From: Rossellomorea sp. AcN35-11
Lineage (GTDB): Bacteria > Bacillota > Bacilli > Bacillales > Bacillaceae_B
NCBI GenBank assembly: GCA_030388825.1
Contig: CP128835.1
Location: 1,346,001-1,410,000, forward strand
DNA length: 64,000 nucleotides
Direction: 5' to 3'
Part shown: piece after piece, positions 1 through 7,830 of the stretch
Layout: each line of letters opens with the position of its first letter
Numbering within the stretch: the first letter of the stretch is position 1
Translations under genes and position numbers: made by a program
The notes under the pieces: model-generated
Databases searched by the model: none
The model's input: the letters and a program-made list of their open reading frames with translations, nothing else
Told to the model about the DNA's origin: nothing

Positions 1-172
1 GGGCTACCGCCATTGATCTACCTGTCGATCTTCGTACAGTTGTTATGATCTCCCAATATCTTGTTTTCCCCACGTATACTACCACTCATGATCAGGGATA
101 AATGAAATCAGTAATTTCACCAGCTATCGCGTAGAGTGACGAGCTCCATTGTTATCGAGGAGCAAGTGAAAG

Positions 173-200
173 AAGACGAGGATACAAGATCCTCGTCTTT
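173..200. terminator. Hairpin, probable bidirectional terminator
   Basis: Inverted repeat AAGACGAGGAT / ATCCTCGTCTT with a short loop, ending in a T run on the + strand and A-rich on the other side. It lies just past the 3' end of the small membrane gene at 237-557 (minus strand), so it can end that transcript and any rightward one from outside the window. Bases 1-172 show no gene. Confidence 0.6.
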
Positions 201-236
201 TAATGTGTAGAAACAGGTAGTGCACCAGTTTGGCAA

Positions 237-557
237 TCAACTGAAAATCATGTTAAACAAGTTTGTGGTAATTTCAACATAAAAAGTGTAAACGAGTAGA
301 ACCACTACAGAAAAGCTGGTGAATAGGATCACATTGTTCTTTCTATACCCTTTTTTCCACAAGATGAAAAGTATCAGGTAGTTCAACATATTCATCAATA
401 AGCCATACATAAACAGTTCCACATAAAGGGAGGGAGAATGTAAGTTGCTGCTGTTGCCCACTCCCATTCCCAGGGCAAACATGAATGCAAGATGAATGGG
501 GATGGATCCTACATTGATTAACGTATAAATGAGAAAAGCGGTTAAGGTTTTTTTCAT
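237..557 (-). CDS. Small integral membrane protein, unknown
   Basis: A 106-residue protein starting MKKTLTAFLIYTLINV, with about three hydrophobic segments (roughly residues 5-30, 45-68, 75-95) and a charged WKKGYRKNN loop between the last two. The start is supported by a GGAGGA site about 10 bases upstream. I do not recognise the family. It is isolated, followed by a terminator hairpin and preceded by a decayed gene, so context gives no function. Likely located in the cytoplasmic membrane. Confidence 0.55.
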   Translation of the reverse strand: MKKTLTAFLIYTLINVGSIPIHLAFMFALGMGVGNSSNLHSPSLYVELFMYGLLMNMLNYLILFILWKKGYRKNNVILFTSFSVVVLLVYTFYVEITTNLFNMIFS

Positions 558-583
558 TTCGGTCCATCCTCCGGGATATGATG

Positions 584-1279
584 TTAGTTCGCAGCGATTG
601 ATTCCGGTATGACGTCATAGAAATTTGAAATGCTGTGGGCATCAAACATTTGATCAACTGTAAATCCATCTCTGTTTACAACGGTTTGTCTCCCTAGCTG
701 AGATAAGATAAGAAACTCATTTTCTATCACATCATTGTGTATCACGTTATGATAAGCGGTAGAGTTATACACCACGTCCAATGGAACGGCTGATGAATCT
801 TCATGTCATTTCCGAAAAATCCTGCCGGGAAGAAGTAGGCTGAATTAAAGGTCATGGTCTTTTTGAAATAATGTTCATTCGCTAAAGCATTCGATATGAT
901 GTTTTTGTTCTTTTTCCAAAACACCTGTTCACTTAACGTGTTTTCTTTGATGCTATACGTGGCAGCTTGAGCTAAAAATCCGCCAAGGGAAATCGACCTT
1001 GGATAATCTATCGGTTTTTGTGCGCTAGCCTTGAAAAGGGGTAGCAAAATCGTGATCGCTTACTGAATGCGCAAGTTGATTCTGAAAGAGAACTTGCTGC
1101 AGAAGTGGTGTTAGATAACCCCCATGGAGAATAATATGTAATCCAATTGCATGACTAATCTCGGCATTGATTCCTTGGAAAGAGAGAAACGATTGAACAA
1201 ATCTCTGTCCCGGATACTTGAGATGATGATGGTGTGTGTAAGTAATGGAAGATTTCGGAACTTGAAATACATTTAGTTC
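584..1279 (-). pseudogene. Decayed gene in three frames, family not recognised
   Basis: Read on the minus strand, three overlapping pieces in different frames form one continuous protein-like sequence. The first piece (about 1279-1040) reads FQVPKSSITYTHHHHLKYPG, has no start codon and an in-frame stop just upstream. The second (from about 1047) reads KASAQKPIDYPRSISLGGF. The third (to 584) ends NFYDVIPESIAAN. The two changes of frame, near 1040 and near 780, each fit loss of one base, unlike the +1 changes elsewhere in the window. The missing N-terminus plus several lesions indicate a true pseudogene. I cannot name the parent family. Confidence 0.55.
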
Positions 1280-1931
1280 TTATATTTGAAAATCTGCAAA
1301 TAAGTTTTAGCTCATGAATGTATCTCTTTTCGAACTGATTTATAAACGAGATTTCTAGCTTAAGACTTAGAAAAAACAGCCATCGTACTTGTCCTGTTCA
1401 TGTGTAATGTCAGGTGTGGATTTGTTATTAAGAACTATATATGATAGTAAGTTCGTTTCTATGAAGAAGATAGTCTCGCTTTAATTTTTTCCTTCAGTTT
1501 GAGTGGATATGAGAGAGTAATTTCCTCACACACTCAAGAAGTTCATAAATATCTTTTATCTCAATCTCCCGGATCATCATGATCTAATCAATATGTATGT
1601 TATAGAGGTGTGGTAGAACCCAGTAAGTATTAATGCTCATTTATTAATTGTTGATTAGTATTATTGGTGTATGTTCGTTTTCATAGGAGGAATGGATACA
1701 CTTATGTCGATTTTATTATTATCTCTATGGTGGTTGGGAGAAGAGAGATATATTTTTATAGCTTCTCAGAAGATGTAAGGAACGGTTGGCCTTCACATGA
1801 TGAGAACATGAGGTAGACTGAGTACCGTCCCGGCTTCAATGCAATTTTCTAGGAGATAAAAGGATTTACTATATTATGTGAGTATGGAAATCCGATTTTA
1901 TATGTGGTGCTTTCAATATGATGTAATGTAG
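1280..1931. other. Intergenic, no supported gene
   Basis: AT-rich stretch without a convincing reading frame. A 24-28 codon frame begins near 1692-1704 after AGGAGG, but the spacing is poor and nothing else supports it. Confidence 0.5.
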
Positions 1932-2201
1932 TCATCTATCATTTATAGTAGCTCTTAACTTTCTATGAAAAGCCTCGGCTTTTCTCTCAGAGCTTAATAT
2001 CTTTCTCACATTTGTTCTTCCAATAAGTTCTCGAATGGCATCATCTTTTAGGATGATATCTTTGTGCTGCTGATAAAGGGTGTTAAACCAAACAGTAGAA
2101 TTTAACACCTTAATATTATCCTCAATACGTCGTTGATCAGGCTCCCCTCGAATGAACATTATCATAGATGATAAAAGATTAGCTATTGTTTCAATAATCA
2201 T
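1932..2201 (-). CDS. Hypothetical 89-residue protein
   Basis: Starts MIIETIANLLSSMIMF, with a hydrophobic N-terminal 20 residues followed by a charged, probably helical body rich in Arg, Lys and Glu (for example SSERKAEAFHRKLRA). The start at 2201 is chosen because AGGAGGT lies about 9 bases upstream, whereas the longer frame to 2225 would put its start inside that site. The family is not recognised. The N-terminus could anchor it to the membrane. It lies upstream of nothing obvious and is separated from the peptide/regulator pair at 2380-3819 by a hairpin. Confidence 0.5.
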   Translation of the reverse strand: MIIETIANLLSSMIMFIRGEPDQRRIEDNIKVLNSTVWFNTLYQQHKDIILKDDAIRELIGRTNVRKILSSERKAEAFHRKLRATINDR

Positions 2202-2304
2202 GCACTTTAAACCTCCTGAAGTCATTTAAAAATTCCCATTTATTTTACTACATACTGTTAATGTAAGATGAAATTTGTTCACTTTCCCTTTTACTTAAAC
2301 TAAA

Positions 2305-2327
2305 GACCGCCTTATCAATAGGCGGCC
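2305..2327 (-). terminator. Hairpin after signal-peptide gene
   Basis: Stem CCGCCT/AGGCGG with flanking G-C closure, a 7-base loop and a short T-rich tail on the minus strand. It lies about 50 bases past the stop of the 49-residue peptide gene and is placed to end the regulator-peptide transcript. Confidence 0.5.
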
Positions 2328-2379
2328 AAGAAAATAGTAATGGAGTTATCTATAATTTTTCGAGTGTTACAAGTCTTGA

Positions 2380-2529
2380 TCAATACTCAGGATGATCTTC
2401 ATTCCCATTAGGCGACACAACTATTTCGCCATTAGCAGGGGTTTCATTACTTATAGGGAAATCGAGTAATTGACTTGATCCCGCAAACAGTGGTAGAGCT
2501 ATTGCTAAAGTACTTAATATCCGTTTCAT
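2380..2529 (-). CDS. Small secreted signal-peptide precursor (RNPP partner), 49 aa
   Basis: Too short for routine ORF calling, but well supported: ATG at 2529 follows GGGAGGAAA, only 15 bases after the stop of the TPR regulator on the same strand. The product begins MKRILSTLAIALPLFAGSSQ, a compact signal peptide (two basic residues, hydrophobic core, small residues), and ends VVSPNGNEDHPEY. This size and layout match precursors of quorum-sensing peptides encoded just downstream of their RNPP receptor (PapR after PlcR, NprX after NprR, Phr after Rap). The expected route is export, extracellular processing to a short C-terminal peptide, re-import by an oligopeptide permease and binding to the neighbouring regulator. 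The exact mature peptide cannot be read from the sequence. Confidence 0.75.
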   Translation of the reverse strand: MKRILSTLAIALPLFAGSSQLLDFPISNETPANGEIVVSPNGNEDHPEY

Positions 2530-2544
2530 TGGATTTCCTCCCTT

Positions 2545-3819
2545 TTAAGTATTCAATTTTTTCCTATTCGTGTTACACAAGGCATAGTAGTAGCTGGATT
2601 TCTTGTATTGGAAGATACTTGAGTAATAATCTCCAAGTTCTTCATAACAATCACACAGATTATAAACATCACCTTTATTATTAAAATAAGGAATAGCAGT
2701 GTTTTCAATATAATCATAAATATTGACACTATTGGTAATTTCTAACTCCATTTTCTTCAATCTTATTCTATTCGTTCCATCGCTTGAAGGCAAGAGTTTT
2801 ATTCCTTTATTTATCCAAGCTAATCCTTGTTCTATATCTCCTGATTGAATGAAAGATTGTACTAGGCCATTTATGGAATTCCCGTACTCTTTTGTCCTAG
2901 GCATCTTAAACTCAAGGCTTTTTGAGAAGTATTCTATCGATTTTTTATAGTCTTTCGTTTTTTGATATAAGTAACCAAGGTTTGTATACACTCTGCCCAA
3001 TGTGCCTTGAGCGTTCAATTGGCTGGCTGTTTTAATGATGTTATGGTAGCAGTTCTTAGCCTCGTCGAACCTCCCGATTCTCGCTATATTTATCCCCATA
3101 ATAAGTTGACAGTCCAAGCTTCTTTGATACAAGGAATGTTCATTGAAATATTCAATTGCGCGTTTGGCATGATACATTGCAAGAGGGATGTTGTTAATGT
3201 GGCTATATGTCAAAGCCAGGTGATAATCAATCTCTTGATCGGTACTATTTAATTCTTTAATATCTTTTTCTGAATTAATCAGTAATTCAATTCCTTCTAT
3301 TAGTTCATGATTTTTACATTTTACTATTCCGCTGAAATAATTTAAATATACAAGTTGTAAAGGATCAAAGTTTTTCTCCATTTTATTTAGTTTCTTTAAT
3401 TTTTGGTAGCAACTTTCGTTATCATTTATTAAAACAAGATACCTTAGGCTGATAATTTCAAACCAGTAATATAGTGAAATCTGAAGTTTTTCATCAGAGA
3501 AGTATGTTACTAACTGTTCAAAATAGTTTGTGGCATTCGTCTTGTTTTTCAATTGAATGGATTCATACCAATTCATAAGTAGCTGCTCTATTTCCTTTAC
3601 TTCACTTCTATAGTCATTAATGTCAATATTTAATCGCTCGAATATCAATAGAACCACTTCATCGCTGTTGACTTCCATTTTATTGTTTTCTAGTTTACTA
3701 AGGTAAGAAATTGAACATATTCCCTTAGATAATTCTTCTTGCGTCATTCTTTTTTTGGTTCTATGGTGGTAAATTAACTTGCCATAATCTATTCGAGAGC
3801 TATTTTCCAGCATCCTCAA
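2545..3819 (-). CDS. RNPP-type HTH-TPR regulator (PlcR/NprR-like), 424 aa
   Basis: Residues about 10-70 form an XRE-type helix-turn-helix (TQEELSKGICSISYLSKLEN). The rest, to residue 424, is a series of degenerate tetratricopeptide helix pairs (for example TLGRVYTNLGYLYQKTKDYK). Length and layout fit NprR/PlcR-type cytoplasmic receptors that bind a re-imported peptide and change DNA binding. The TTG start at 3819 has GGAGGG 8 bases upstream; an in-frame ATG lies at 3813. It shares a short intergenic region, head to head, with the circular bacteriocin operon starting at 4059, and is followed by its candidate signal-peptide gene. Control of the bacteriocin operon is inferred from position only. 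Confidence 0.8.
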   Translation of the reverse strand: MRMLENSSRIDYGKLIYHHRTKKRMTQEELSKGICSISYLSKLENNKMEVNSDEVVLLIFERLNIDINDYRSEVKEIEQLLMNWYESIQLKNKTNATNYFEQLVTYFSDEKLQISLYYWFEIISLRYLVLINDNESCYQKLKKLNKMEKNFDPLQLVYLNYFSGIVKCKNHELIEGIELLINSEKDIKELNSTDQEIDYHLALTYSHINNIPLAMYHAKRAIEYFNEHSLYQRSLDCQLIMGINIARIGRFDEAKNCYHNIIKTASQLNAQGTLGRVYTNLGYLYQKTKDYKKSIEYFSKSLEFKMPRTKEYGNSINGLVQSFIQSGDIEQGLAWINKGIKLLPSSDGTNRIRLKKMELEITNSVNIYDYIENTAIPYFNNKGDVYNLCDCYEELGDYYSSIFQYKKSSYYYALCNTNRKKLNT

Positions 3820-3946
3820 AATCTAATCCCTCCATACATGTCAGTTAGGATATTTAGACTATACCAGAATCAGTCTCAACTAGGAAATGGGTAAAAAGTT
3901 AAAAATTGATAAAATCCGACAAAAAAACTTGCTGATATAGCATAAT

Positions 3947-3975
3947 TTTTCGTGTTTTTTATCAATAACCATAAT
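3947..3975 (+). promoter_or_regulatory. Candidate weak promoter of bacteriocin operon
   Basis: CATAAT at 3970-3975 lies 17 bp after TTTTCG, a poor -35 box. A good -10 with a poor -35 would fit a promoter needing an activator such as the divergent RNPP regulator. This is inference; other boxes are possible in this AT-rich region. Confidence 0.3.
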
Positions 3976-4058
3976 GAATGTTATGTGTTACCATTTTGTT
4001 AGGGAAAAAGAACTGAGGAAATGTTCCTTGTTCATTCCCGGGATAGGTGGTGGAAAAA

Positions 4059-4271
4059 ATGTTAGAAGTGATGGAGATTGCAGATTTAGCAGCTAAGCTT
4101 GGTATTACATACTCAAAAGCTTACTTGATAGCTCAACTTGTAAACGGTGGTTTGACTGTGGCATCTATTATATCGATCGTATCAGGAGTAGGTTCAATCA
4201 TTGGTGTATACATGTTTGCCATCAAGCGAAAAATCATTGATTTAGGGATGAGAGCGACAGTTGCATGGTAA
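4059..4271 (+). CDS. Circular bacteriocin precursor 1, 70 aa
   Basis: A 70-residue very hydrophobic peptide: short start MLEVME, then IADLAAKLGITYSK..., a Gly/Ile/Val-rich core (SIISIVSGVGSIIGV), a basic patch (AIKRKIIDLGMR) and a C-terminal ATVAW. This is the pattern of uberolysin/circularin-type head-to-tail cyclised bacteriocins, whose precursors have very short leaders and often end in an aromatic residue. By analogy with uberolysin (MDILLE leader, core starting Leu), cleavage after Glu6 would give a 64-residue ring joining Ile7 to Trp70. The ATG at 4059 is chosen over the upstream GTG at 4047 because AGGTGGTGG sits 5 bases before it. First gene of the operon. The ring would form membrane-active helices; family assignment is strong, cleavage site inferred. 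Confidence 0.85.
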   Translation: MLEVMEIADLAAKLGITYSKAYLIAQLVNGGLTVASIISIVSGVGSIIGVYMFAIKRKIIDLGMRATVAW

Positions 4272-4283
4272 TTCTTAGGGGGG

Positions 4284-4320
4284 ACTTAGAAAGTTCTATT
4301 GGATATAGAACTTTCTAAGT
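4284..4320 (+). terminator. 15-bp perfect hairpin after precursor 1
   Basis: Arms 4284-4298 and 4306-4320 are perfect complements (ACTTAGAAAGTTCTA) with a 7-base loop and no clear T run. Placed between the precursor gene and the export genes, it fits an mRNA-stabilising or partial-termination hairpin that raises precursor message over the rest of the operon. Confidence 0.7.
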
Positions 4321-4338
4321 TCAAAACAGGAGGATCTA

Positions 4339-6018
4339 ATGAGTTACTTTTTATTGCTGGTAAAAAACCGCATGACCATTAATTTGAATAAATTTTTATA
4401 TGTACAGAAGGAATCGAAAAACGATAAGAGCGGATTCTTTGTTTTAATGGGTGGTCTAATCTTTTTTTCTTTGCTAATTATCCTTCTTTCTTTAGGGCTT
4501 TCTACTATCGGTATTAAATTTTCACAAGAGTTATTTCTTACCGATGTCTTTACTCAAAAAGTGGAATGGTTCTCCATTTGGTTCCTGATTATGTTTTTAA
4601 TTATTGCATTTGATAACCTTCTAAACCAATACCATGATTTTTCAAAAACAAACGAATTTAAATTGGTATTGACAAGTCCGATAGATGTCCATCAGTTTCT
4701 GCTTGCTAAATTGGCAGAACCCTATTTAACCAAGCTTTTCGTTGGGGTACTTATAGCAGTACCTGTCCTTTGGAATATCGCAATGAAATTCCAACTATCC
4801 GTATTTGGTATAACCCTGTTAGCTATTATATTAATCATATTTATATTCATTTCTGTCATTACTCGTTCATTACTAATGATGTTAATGATCAATCTTAAAT
4901 CTAGAAATATGAATCTATCCTATTTTGTTCTCTTAAATACAGGTGTTTACTATCTTATTGTTTCGTTATTTCTTATTTCATTGAAACCGTTTAAATCAAT
5001 GTTTCCGGTTTTTATTAAGGATATTATAGCTACCATTTCCTTCTTGTTCCCACTGTATCTAATCGATGATTTACAAGTTGGTAGTTTCTCTCCGTTTAAG
5101 GGTTTCGTCCTTGTTCTTGAAGATATTCTAACTAAGAACTTTACAATGGGGACCATTGTTATTGTTTCAGTAATCATAGCATCCTTTATAATCATTACTA
5201 CCTTCTTTGTCGAACAGTCAAGGAGGATGAAGAGAGCTAAGACAGTTGAAATGTTCTTTGAAAATATACATATCCATCAGCCTGCGGCTAAAAGGAGAAA
5301 CAATATCCATGGGGCATCCTTTTTGCAAATAAATAATGTCAATAACCTGTTATTAGTAAAAGACTTGAAATTGTTGACAAGAGAGAATAAATCCTATTGG
5401 ATAGCATCTATATTTACGATTGTAGCAGGTTATGGAACGTTGGTAGCAGGCTATTATATAGCTTCCAGTCAAATGACGATTCCTGATTACGAACAGTATA
5501 TTGGAATTGTATTGTGCATTTTCGCTAACTCGCTCGTGGCAAATAGCTTAATTGATAAATATGGTTTTGATGCAGAAGGAAAACCATTTCATTTATTATT
5601 ACTTGCTCCGATTAAGCATAGGCAGCTTATCTGGTCTAAGTTTTATTTTCTTATTATCATGAGCCTACCTTTCTGGGTTCTGTTTACCTTGGTCACCTCT
5701 TACTTATTTAATGTCAATATTGTGGTGATCTTATTGTTATTAATTAGCTCAACATTTGCATATGGTATGATTTGTCTCTTTTCAAGTATGGTATTCCCTG
5801 ACTTTAACCATGAGGATATTACACAAATCCCAACTATGAAATCGAAATTATTATCAAATGGTTTATCAACTGGATACTTTGCGATATTGAGTATGATCTT
5901 ATACGTAATACCGGGTTATTCTCTCGGTATACTCTCAACGCTGCTGGCATCCGTTTTAGTCGGGGCTCTAATGTTATATTTAACCCTCATAAAATTAGAC
6001 GAATATACAATAAGTTAA
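4339..6018 (+). CDS. Large membrane protein of circular bacteriocin maturation/export (As-48B-like), 559 aa
   Basis: A 559-residue polytopic membrane protein with about a dozen hydrophobic segments in two halves (residues 35-300 and 350-550) joined by a basic stretch around 305-330 (EQSRRMKRAKTVEMF). Size and position directly after the precursor match the roughly 560-residue As-48B/CirB type protein required for production in enterocin AS-48 and circularin A clusters. The neighbouring ATPase at 6044 suggests it serves as the permease of an ABC system. The start ATG at 4339 follows AGGAGGATCTA. No protease or ligase motif is visible; which protein cyclises circular bacteriocins is still unsettled, and this protein is one of the usual candidates. 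Confidence 0.75.
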   Translation: MSYFLLLVKNRMTINLNKFLYVQKESKNDKSGFFVLMGGLIFFSLLIILLSLGLSTIGIKFSQELFLTDVFTQKVEWFSIWFLIMFLIIAFDNLLNQYHDFSKTNEFKLVLTSPIDVHQFLLAKLAEPYLTKLFVGVLIAVPVLWNIAMKFQLSVFGITLLAIILIIFIFISVITRSLLMMLMINLKSRNMNLSYFVLLNTGVYYLIVSLFLISLKPFKSMFPVFIKDIIATISFLFPLYLIDDLQVGSFSPFKGFVLVLEDILTKNFTMGTIVIVSVIIASFIIITTFFVEQSRRMKRAKTVEMFFENIHIHQPAAKRRNNIHGASFLQINNVNNLLLVKDLKLLTRENKSYWIASIFTIVAGYGTLVAGYYIASSQMTIPDYEQYIGIVLCIFANSLVANSLIDKYGFDAEGKPFHLLLLAPIKHRQLIWSKFYFLIIMSLPFWVLFTLVTSYLFNVNIVVILLLLISSTFAYGMICLFSSMVFPDFNHEDITQIPTMKSKLLSNGLSTGYFAILSMILYVIPGYSLGILSTLLASVLVGALMLYLTLIKLDEYTIS

Positions 6019-6043
6019 ACCCTTTATTAGAGGAGTGTACGAA

Positions 6044-6772
6044 ATGTTGAGATTGGAAAAAGTAAGTAAGAATTATGGATATAAACAAATAGTGACCGAA
6101 GTATCGTTGGAAATAAAACCAGGGGATATTACAGGACTGATAGGGCCTAATGGTGCTGGAAAGACTACTTTATTAAATATGATTACCGGTCTGCTGAAAC
6201 CCAACTCAGGGAATATATACTTTGAAAGCATAAATCAGCAAGAATCCAAAGAGTCCTTCTTAAAGAATATTGCCTATATTCCCGATTCACTTTACTTATA
6301 TGACAACCTTACCGGAAGGGAATATGTTACTTTCATTTCAAGGCTTTGGAAGGTTGAGCGCAGACAAGCTCATAAAGAAATAGAGAATTTAGCAAAAATC
6401 TTTTATATCGACCATAAGTTAGACAATTTTATTCGAACTTATTCAAAAGGGATGAAACAAAAAATATCTTTGATAGGGGCTTTAATACTTAGACCTAAAT
6501 TGTTAATACTAGATGAACCATTTAACGGACTTGACCCTGAAAGTACCAGAGTTATAAAACAGTACTTTTCTGATTACACAAAGGCAGGAAATTCTATTTT
6601 ATTTAGCAGTCACGTGTTGGAAGTGGTAGAAAAGTTATGTGATAGATTCATAGTATTTAATCAAGGGGAAGTCAAGGCTGTAGGAAACTTAGATCATATC
6701 CGTTCACTTTCATTTAGTAAGAGTGATGATTTAGAAGAAATTTTTTACGAATTGACCAAGAAAGAAGCTTGA
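6044..6772 (+). CDS. ABC transporter ATP-binding protein (As-48D-like), 242 aa
   Basis: Complete ABC ATPase: Walker A GPNGAGKTT near residue 38, a signature variant YSKGMKQKIS near 135, Walker B LLILDEPFNGLD near 155 and a switch histidine in SSHVLE. Length is normal for the family. The ATG at 6044 is preferred over the GTG at 6035 because AGAGGAGTG lies just before it. It follows the 559-residue membrane protein by 25 bases and presumably powers it. The stop codon lies 17 bases before the second precursor gene, so ATPase and precursor 2 are co-transcribed. It likely supports both secretion and self-protection, as in AS-48. Confidence 0.85.
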   Translation: MLRLEKVSKNYGYKQIVTEVSLEIKPGDITGLIGPNGAGKTTLLNMITGLLKPNSGNIYFESINQQESKESFLKNIAYIPDSLYLYDNLTGREYVTFISRLWKVERRQAHKEIENLAKIFYIDHKLDNFIRTYSKGMKQKISLIGALILRPKLLILDEPFNGLDPESTRVIKQYFSDYTKAGNSILFSSHVLEVVEKLCDRFIVFNQGEVKAVGNLDHIRSLSFSKSDDLEEIFYELTKKEA

Positions 6773-6789
6773 AAGGGGGTGAAAATAGA

Positions 6790-7017
6790 ATGGAATTTTT
6801 ATTAGCATATACTATGGAGTTAAGTGGTATGTTAGGTGGGTCAACATCCGCTTGGACTAGTTTCTTAAAACTCTTAATTGGAGGCCACTCAGTGGCTGGA
6901 GCTGTTGCGTTGGTATTTAGCGGTATTGGTGGACTTGGCATGGTTTACTACTTAGGTGCCTGGTATCTGAAAGACCGTGTGAAGAAGTGGGGTCTAGTAC
7001 AGACTGCTATGTGGTAA
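6790..7017 (+). CDS. Circular bacteriocin precursor 2, 75 aa
   Basis: A second, clearly different hydrophobic precursor. It begins MEFLLAYTME, continues LSGMLGGSTSAWTSFLKLL, has a Gly-rich core (VFSGIGGLGMVYYLG), a basic patch (LKDRVKKWG) and ends LVQTAMW. It shares with precursor 1 the short acidic-ended leader, the Gly/hydrophobic centre, the late basic patch and the terminal Trp. Cleavage after Glu10 would give a 65-residue ring closing Leu11 to Trp75 (inferred). The ATG at 6790 follows AAAGGGGGTG at ideal spacing; the TTG at 6769 would put the start upstream of this site. Two non-identical circular precursors in one cluster is unusual, and a two-component bacteriocin is one explanation. 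An accessory membrane peptide is the main alternative. Confidence 0.75.
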   Translation: MEFLLAYTMELSGMLGGSTSAWTSFLKLLIGGHSVAGAVALVFSGIGGLGMVYYLGAWYLKDRVKKWGLVQTAMW

Positions 7018-7026
7018 AAAATGTCG

Positions 7027-7057
7027 TAGGTAAGGCGGGAGATTCTTGCCTTACCTA
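7027..7057 (+). terminator. 10-bp hairpin after precursor 2
   Basis: Arms TAGGTAAGGC (7027-7036) and GCCTTACCTA (7048-7057) around an 11-base loop, with no strong T run. It mirrors the hairpin after precursor 1. Confidence 0.6.
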
Positions 7058-7084
7058 TAATAATGTTTAATTGAGGGATTGACT

Positions 7085-7615
7085 ATGCAGAACCGATTAA
7101 AATCTATATATGGAGATACAAAATTATTACTACTTATATCAGCTATAATTTTTGGGTTGTCCTTACTATTTGGGGGGTACCTTGAATCAAGGGTTGAAGG
7201 AGCATTTCTGACCGAAAATAACCATACATCCGGAGATATCCTTAAAAATAACTTAAAAGCGTCTGTTCCCCTTCTGCTTGGTTTTATTTCCTTGGGTGTT
7301 ACCACATTGGGTGCGCTTCTCATTAATGGGGTGGCCATCGGAGGAAGCATTATTGCCAGTACAGATTACCTGACACCTTTTCAGATTGTTTGTCTTATTG
7401 TGCCGCATGGTCTATTGGAAATCCCGGCACTCCTACTTTCCTCAACAGTAGGATTTTATTCTTTGAAGATGTTATTTGTTTTTTTAAAGGGAAGACGTGT
7501 AGATATGAAACGTGAGTTTAAGACAATCCTCTATCTGCTTCTAATTATCATTATCCTTTTTGTTTCAGCTGCATTTGTTGAAGCAAATGTCACATCACAC
7601 TTTTATCCTGAGTAA
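7085..7615 (+). CDS. DUF95/SpoIIM-like membrane protein of circular bacteriocin cluster (As-48C-like), 176 aa
   Basis: About five hydrophobic segments with the stage II sporulation protein M signature region (FQIVCLIVPHGLLEIPALLL near residue 100, including the conserved PHG-LE motif). Proteins of this DUF95 family occur in nearly all circular bacteriocin clusters (As-48C, CirC) and are needed for production or immunity; the mechanism is unknown. The ATG at 7085 is used; the TTG two codons earlier is less likely. It lies between precursor 2 and the small immunity-like peptide. Confidence 0.85.
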   Translation: MQNRLKSIYGDTKLLLLISAIIFGLSLLFGGYLESRVEGAFLTENNHTSGDILKNNLKASVPLLLGFISLGVTTLGALLINGVAIGGSIIASTDYLTPFQIVCLIVPHGLLEIPALLLSSTVGFYSLKMLFVFLKGRRVDMKREFKTILYLLLIIIILFVSAAFVEANVTSHFYPE

Positions 7616-7630
7616 AACGGAGGTAGCATT

Positions 7631-7810
7631 ATGTTGGATATTTTTTGGTTGATAGGTTCCTTATTAGTAGTCATAGTTTGGGTATTTCTATACTTTCAAA
7701 CAAGAAAAAAAATCTTTTTAGTCATTGCCGGAATTACCCTGGTTGCTGATTTCTTCGTTCTACAGGATTTGGGGATATCTTTAAAGTCAGTGACAGACTT
7801 TATAATATAA
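7631..7810 (+). CDS. Small hydrophobic immunity-like protein, 59 aa
   Basis: Begins MLDIFWLIGSLLVVIVWVFL and ends LKSVTDFII, with two hydrophobic segments separated by the basic turn FQTRKK. It starts 15 bases after the DUF95 gene with GGAGGTAG upstream. Small basic two-helix proteins at this position (As-48D1, CirE, UblE types) give the producer immunity to its own ring peptide. The assignment rests on position, size and composition. Confidence 0.65.
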   Translation: MLDIFWLIGSLLVVIVWVFLYFQTRKKIFLVIAGITLVADFFVLQDLGISLKSVTDFII

Positions 7811-7830
7811 GAAATGAGGCTTGAAACAAT

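Noticed and set aside
1692..1778. 28-codon frame starting near an AGGAGG, considered as a small peptide gene
   Set aside because: The first ATG is only one base from the site and the second 13 bases away; no neighbouring receptor or other support.
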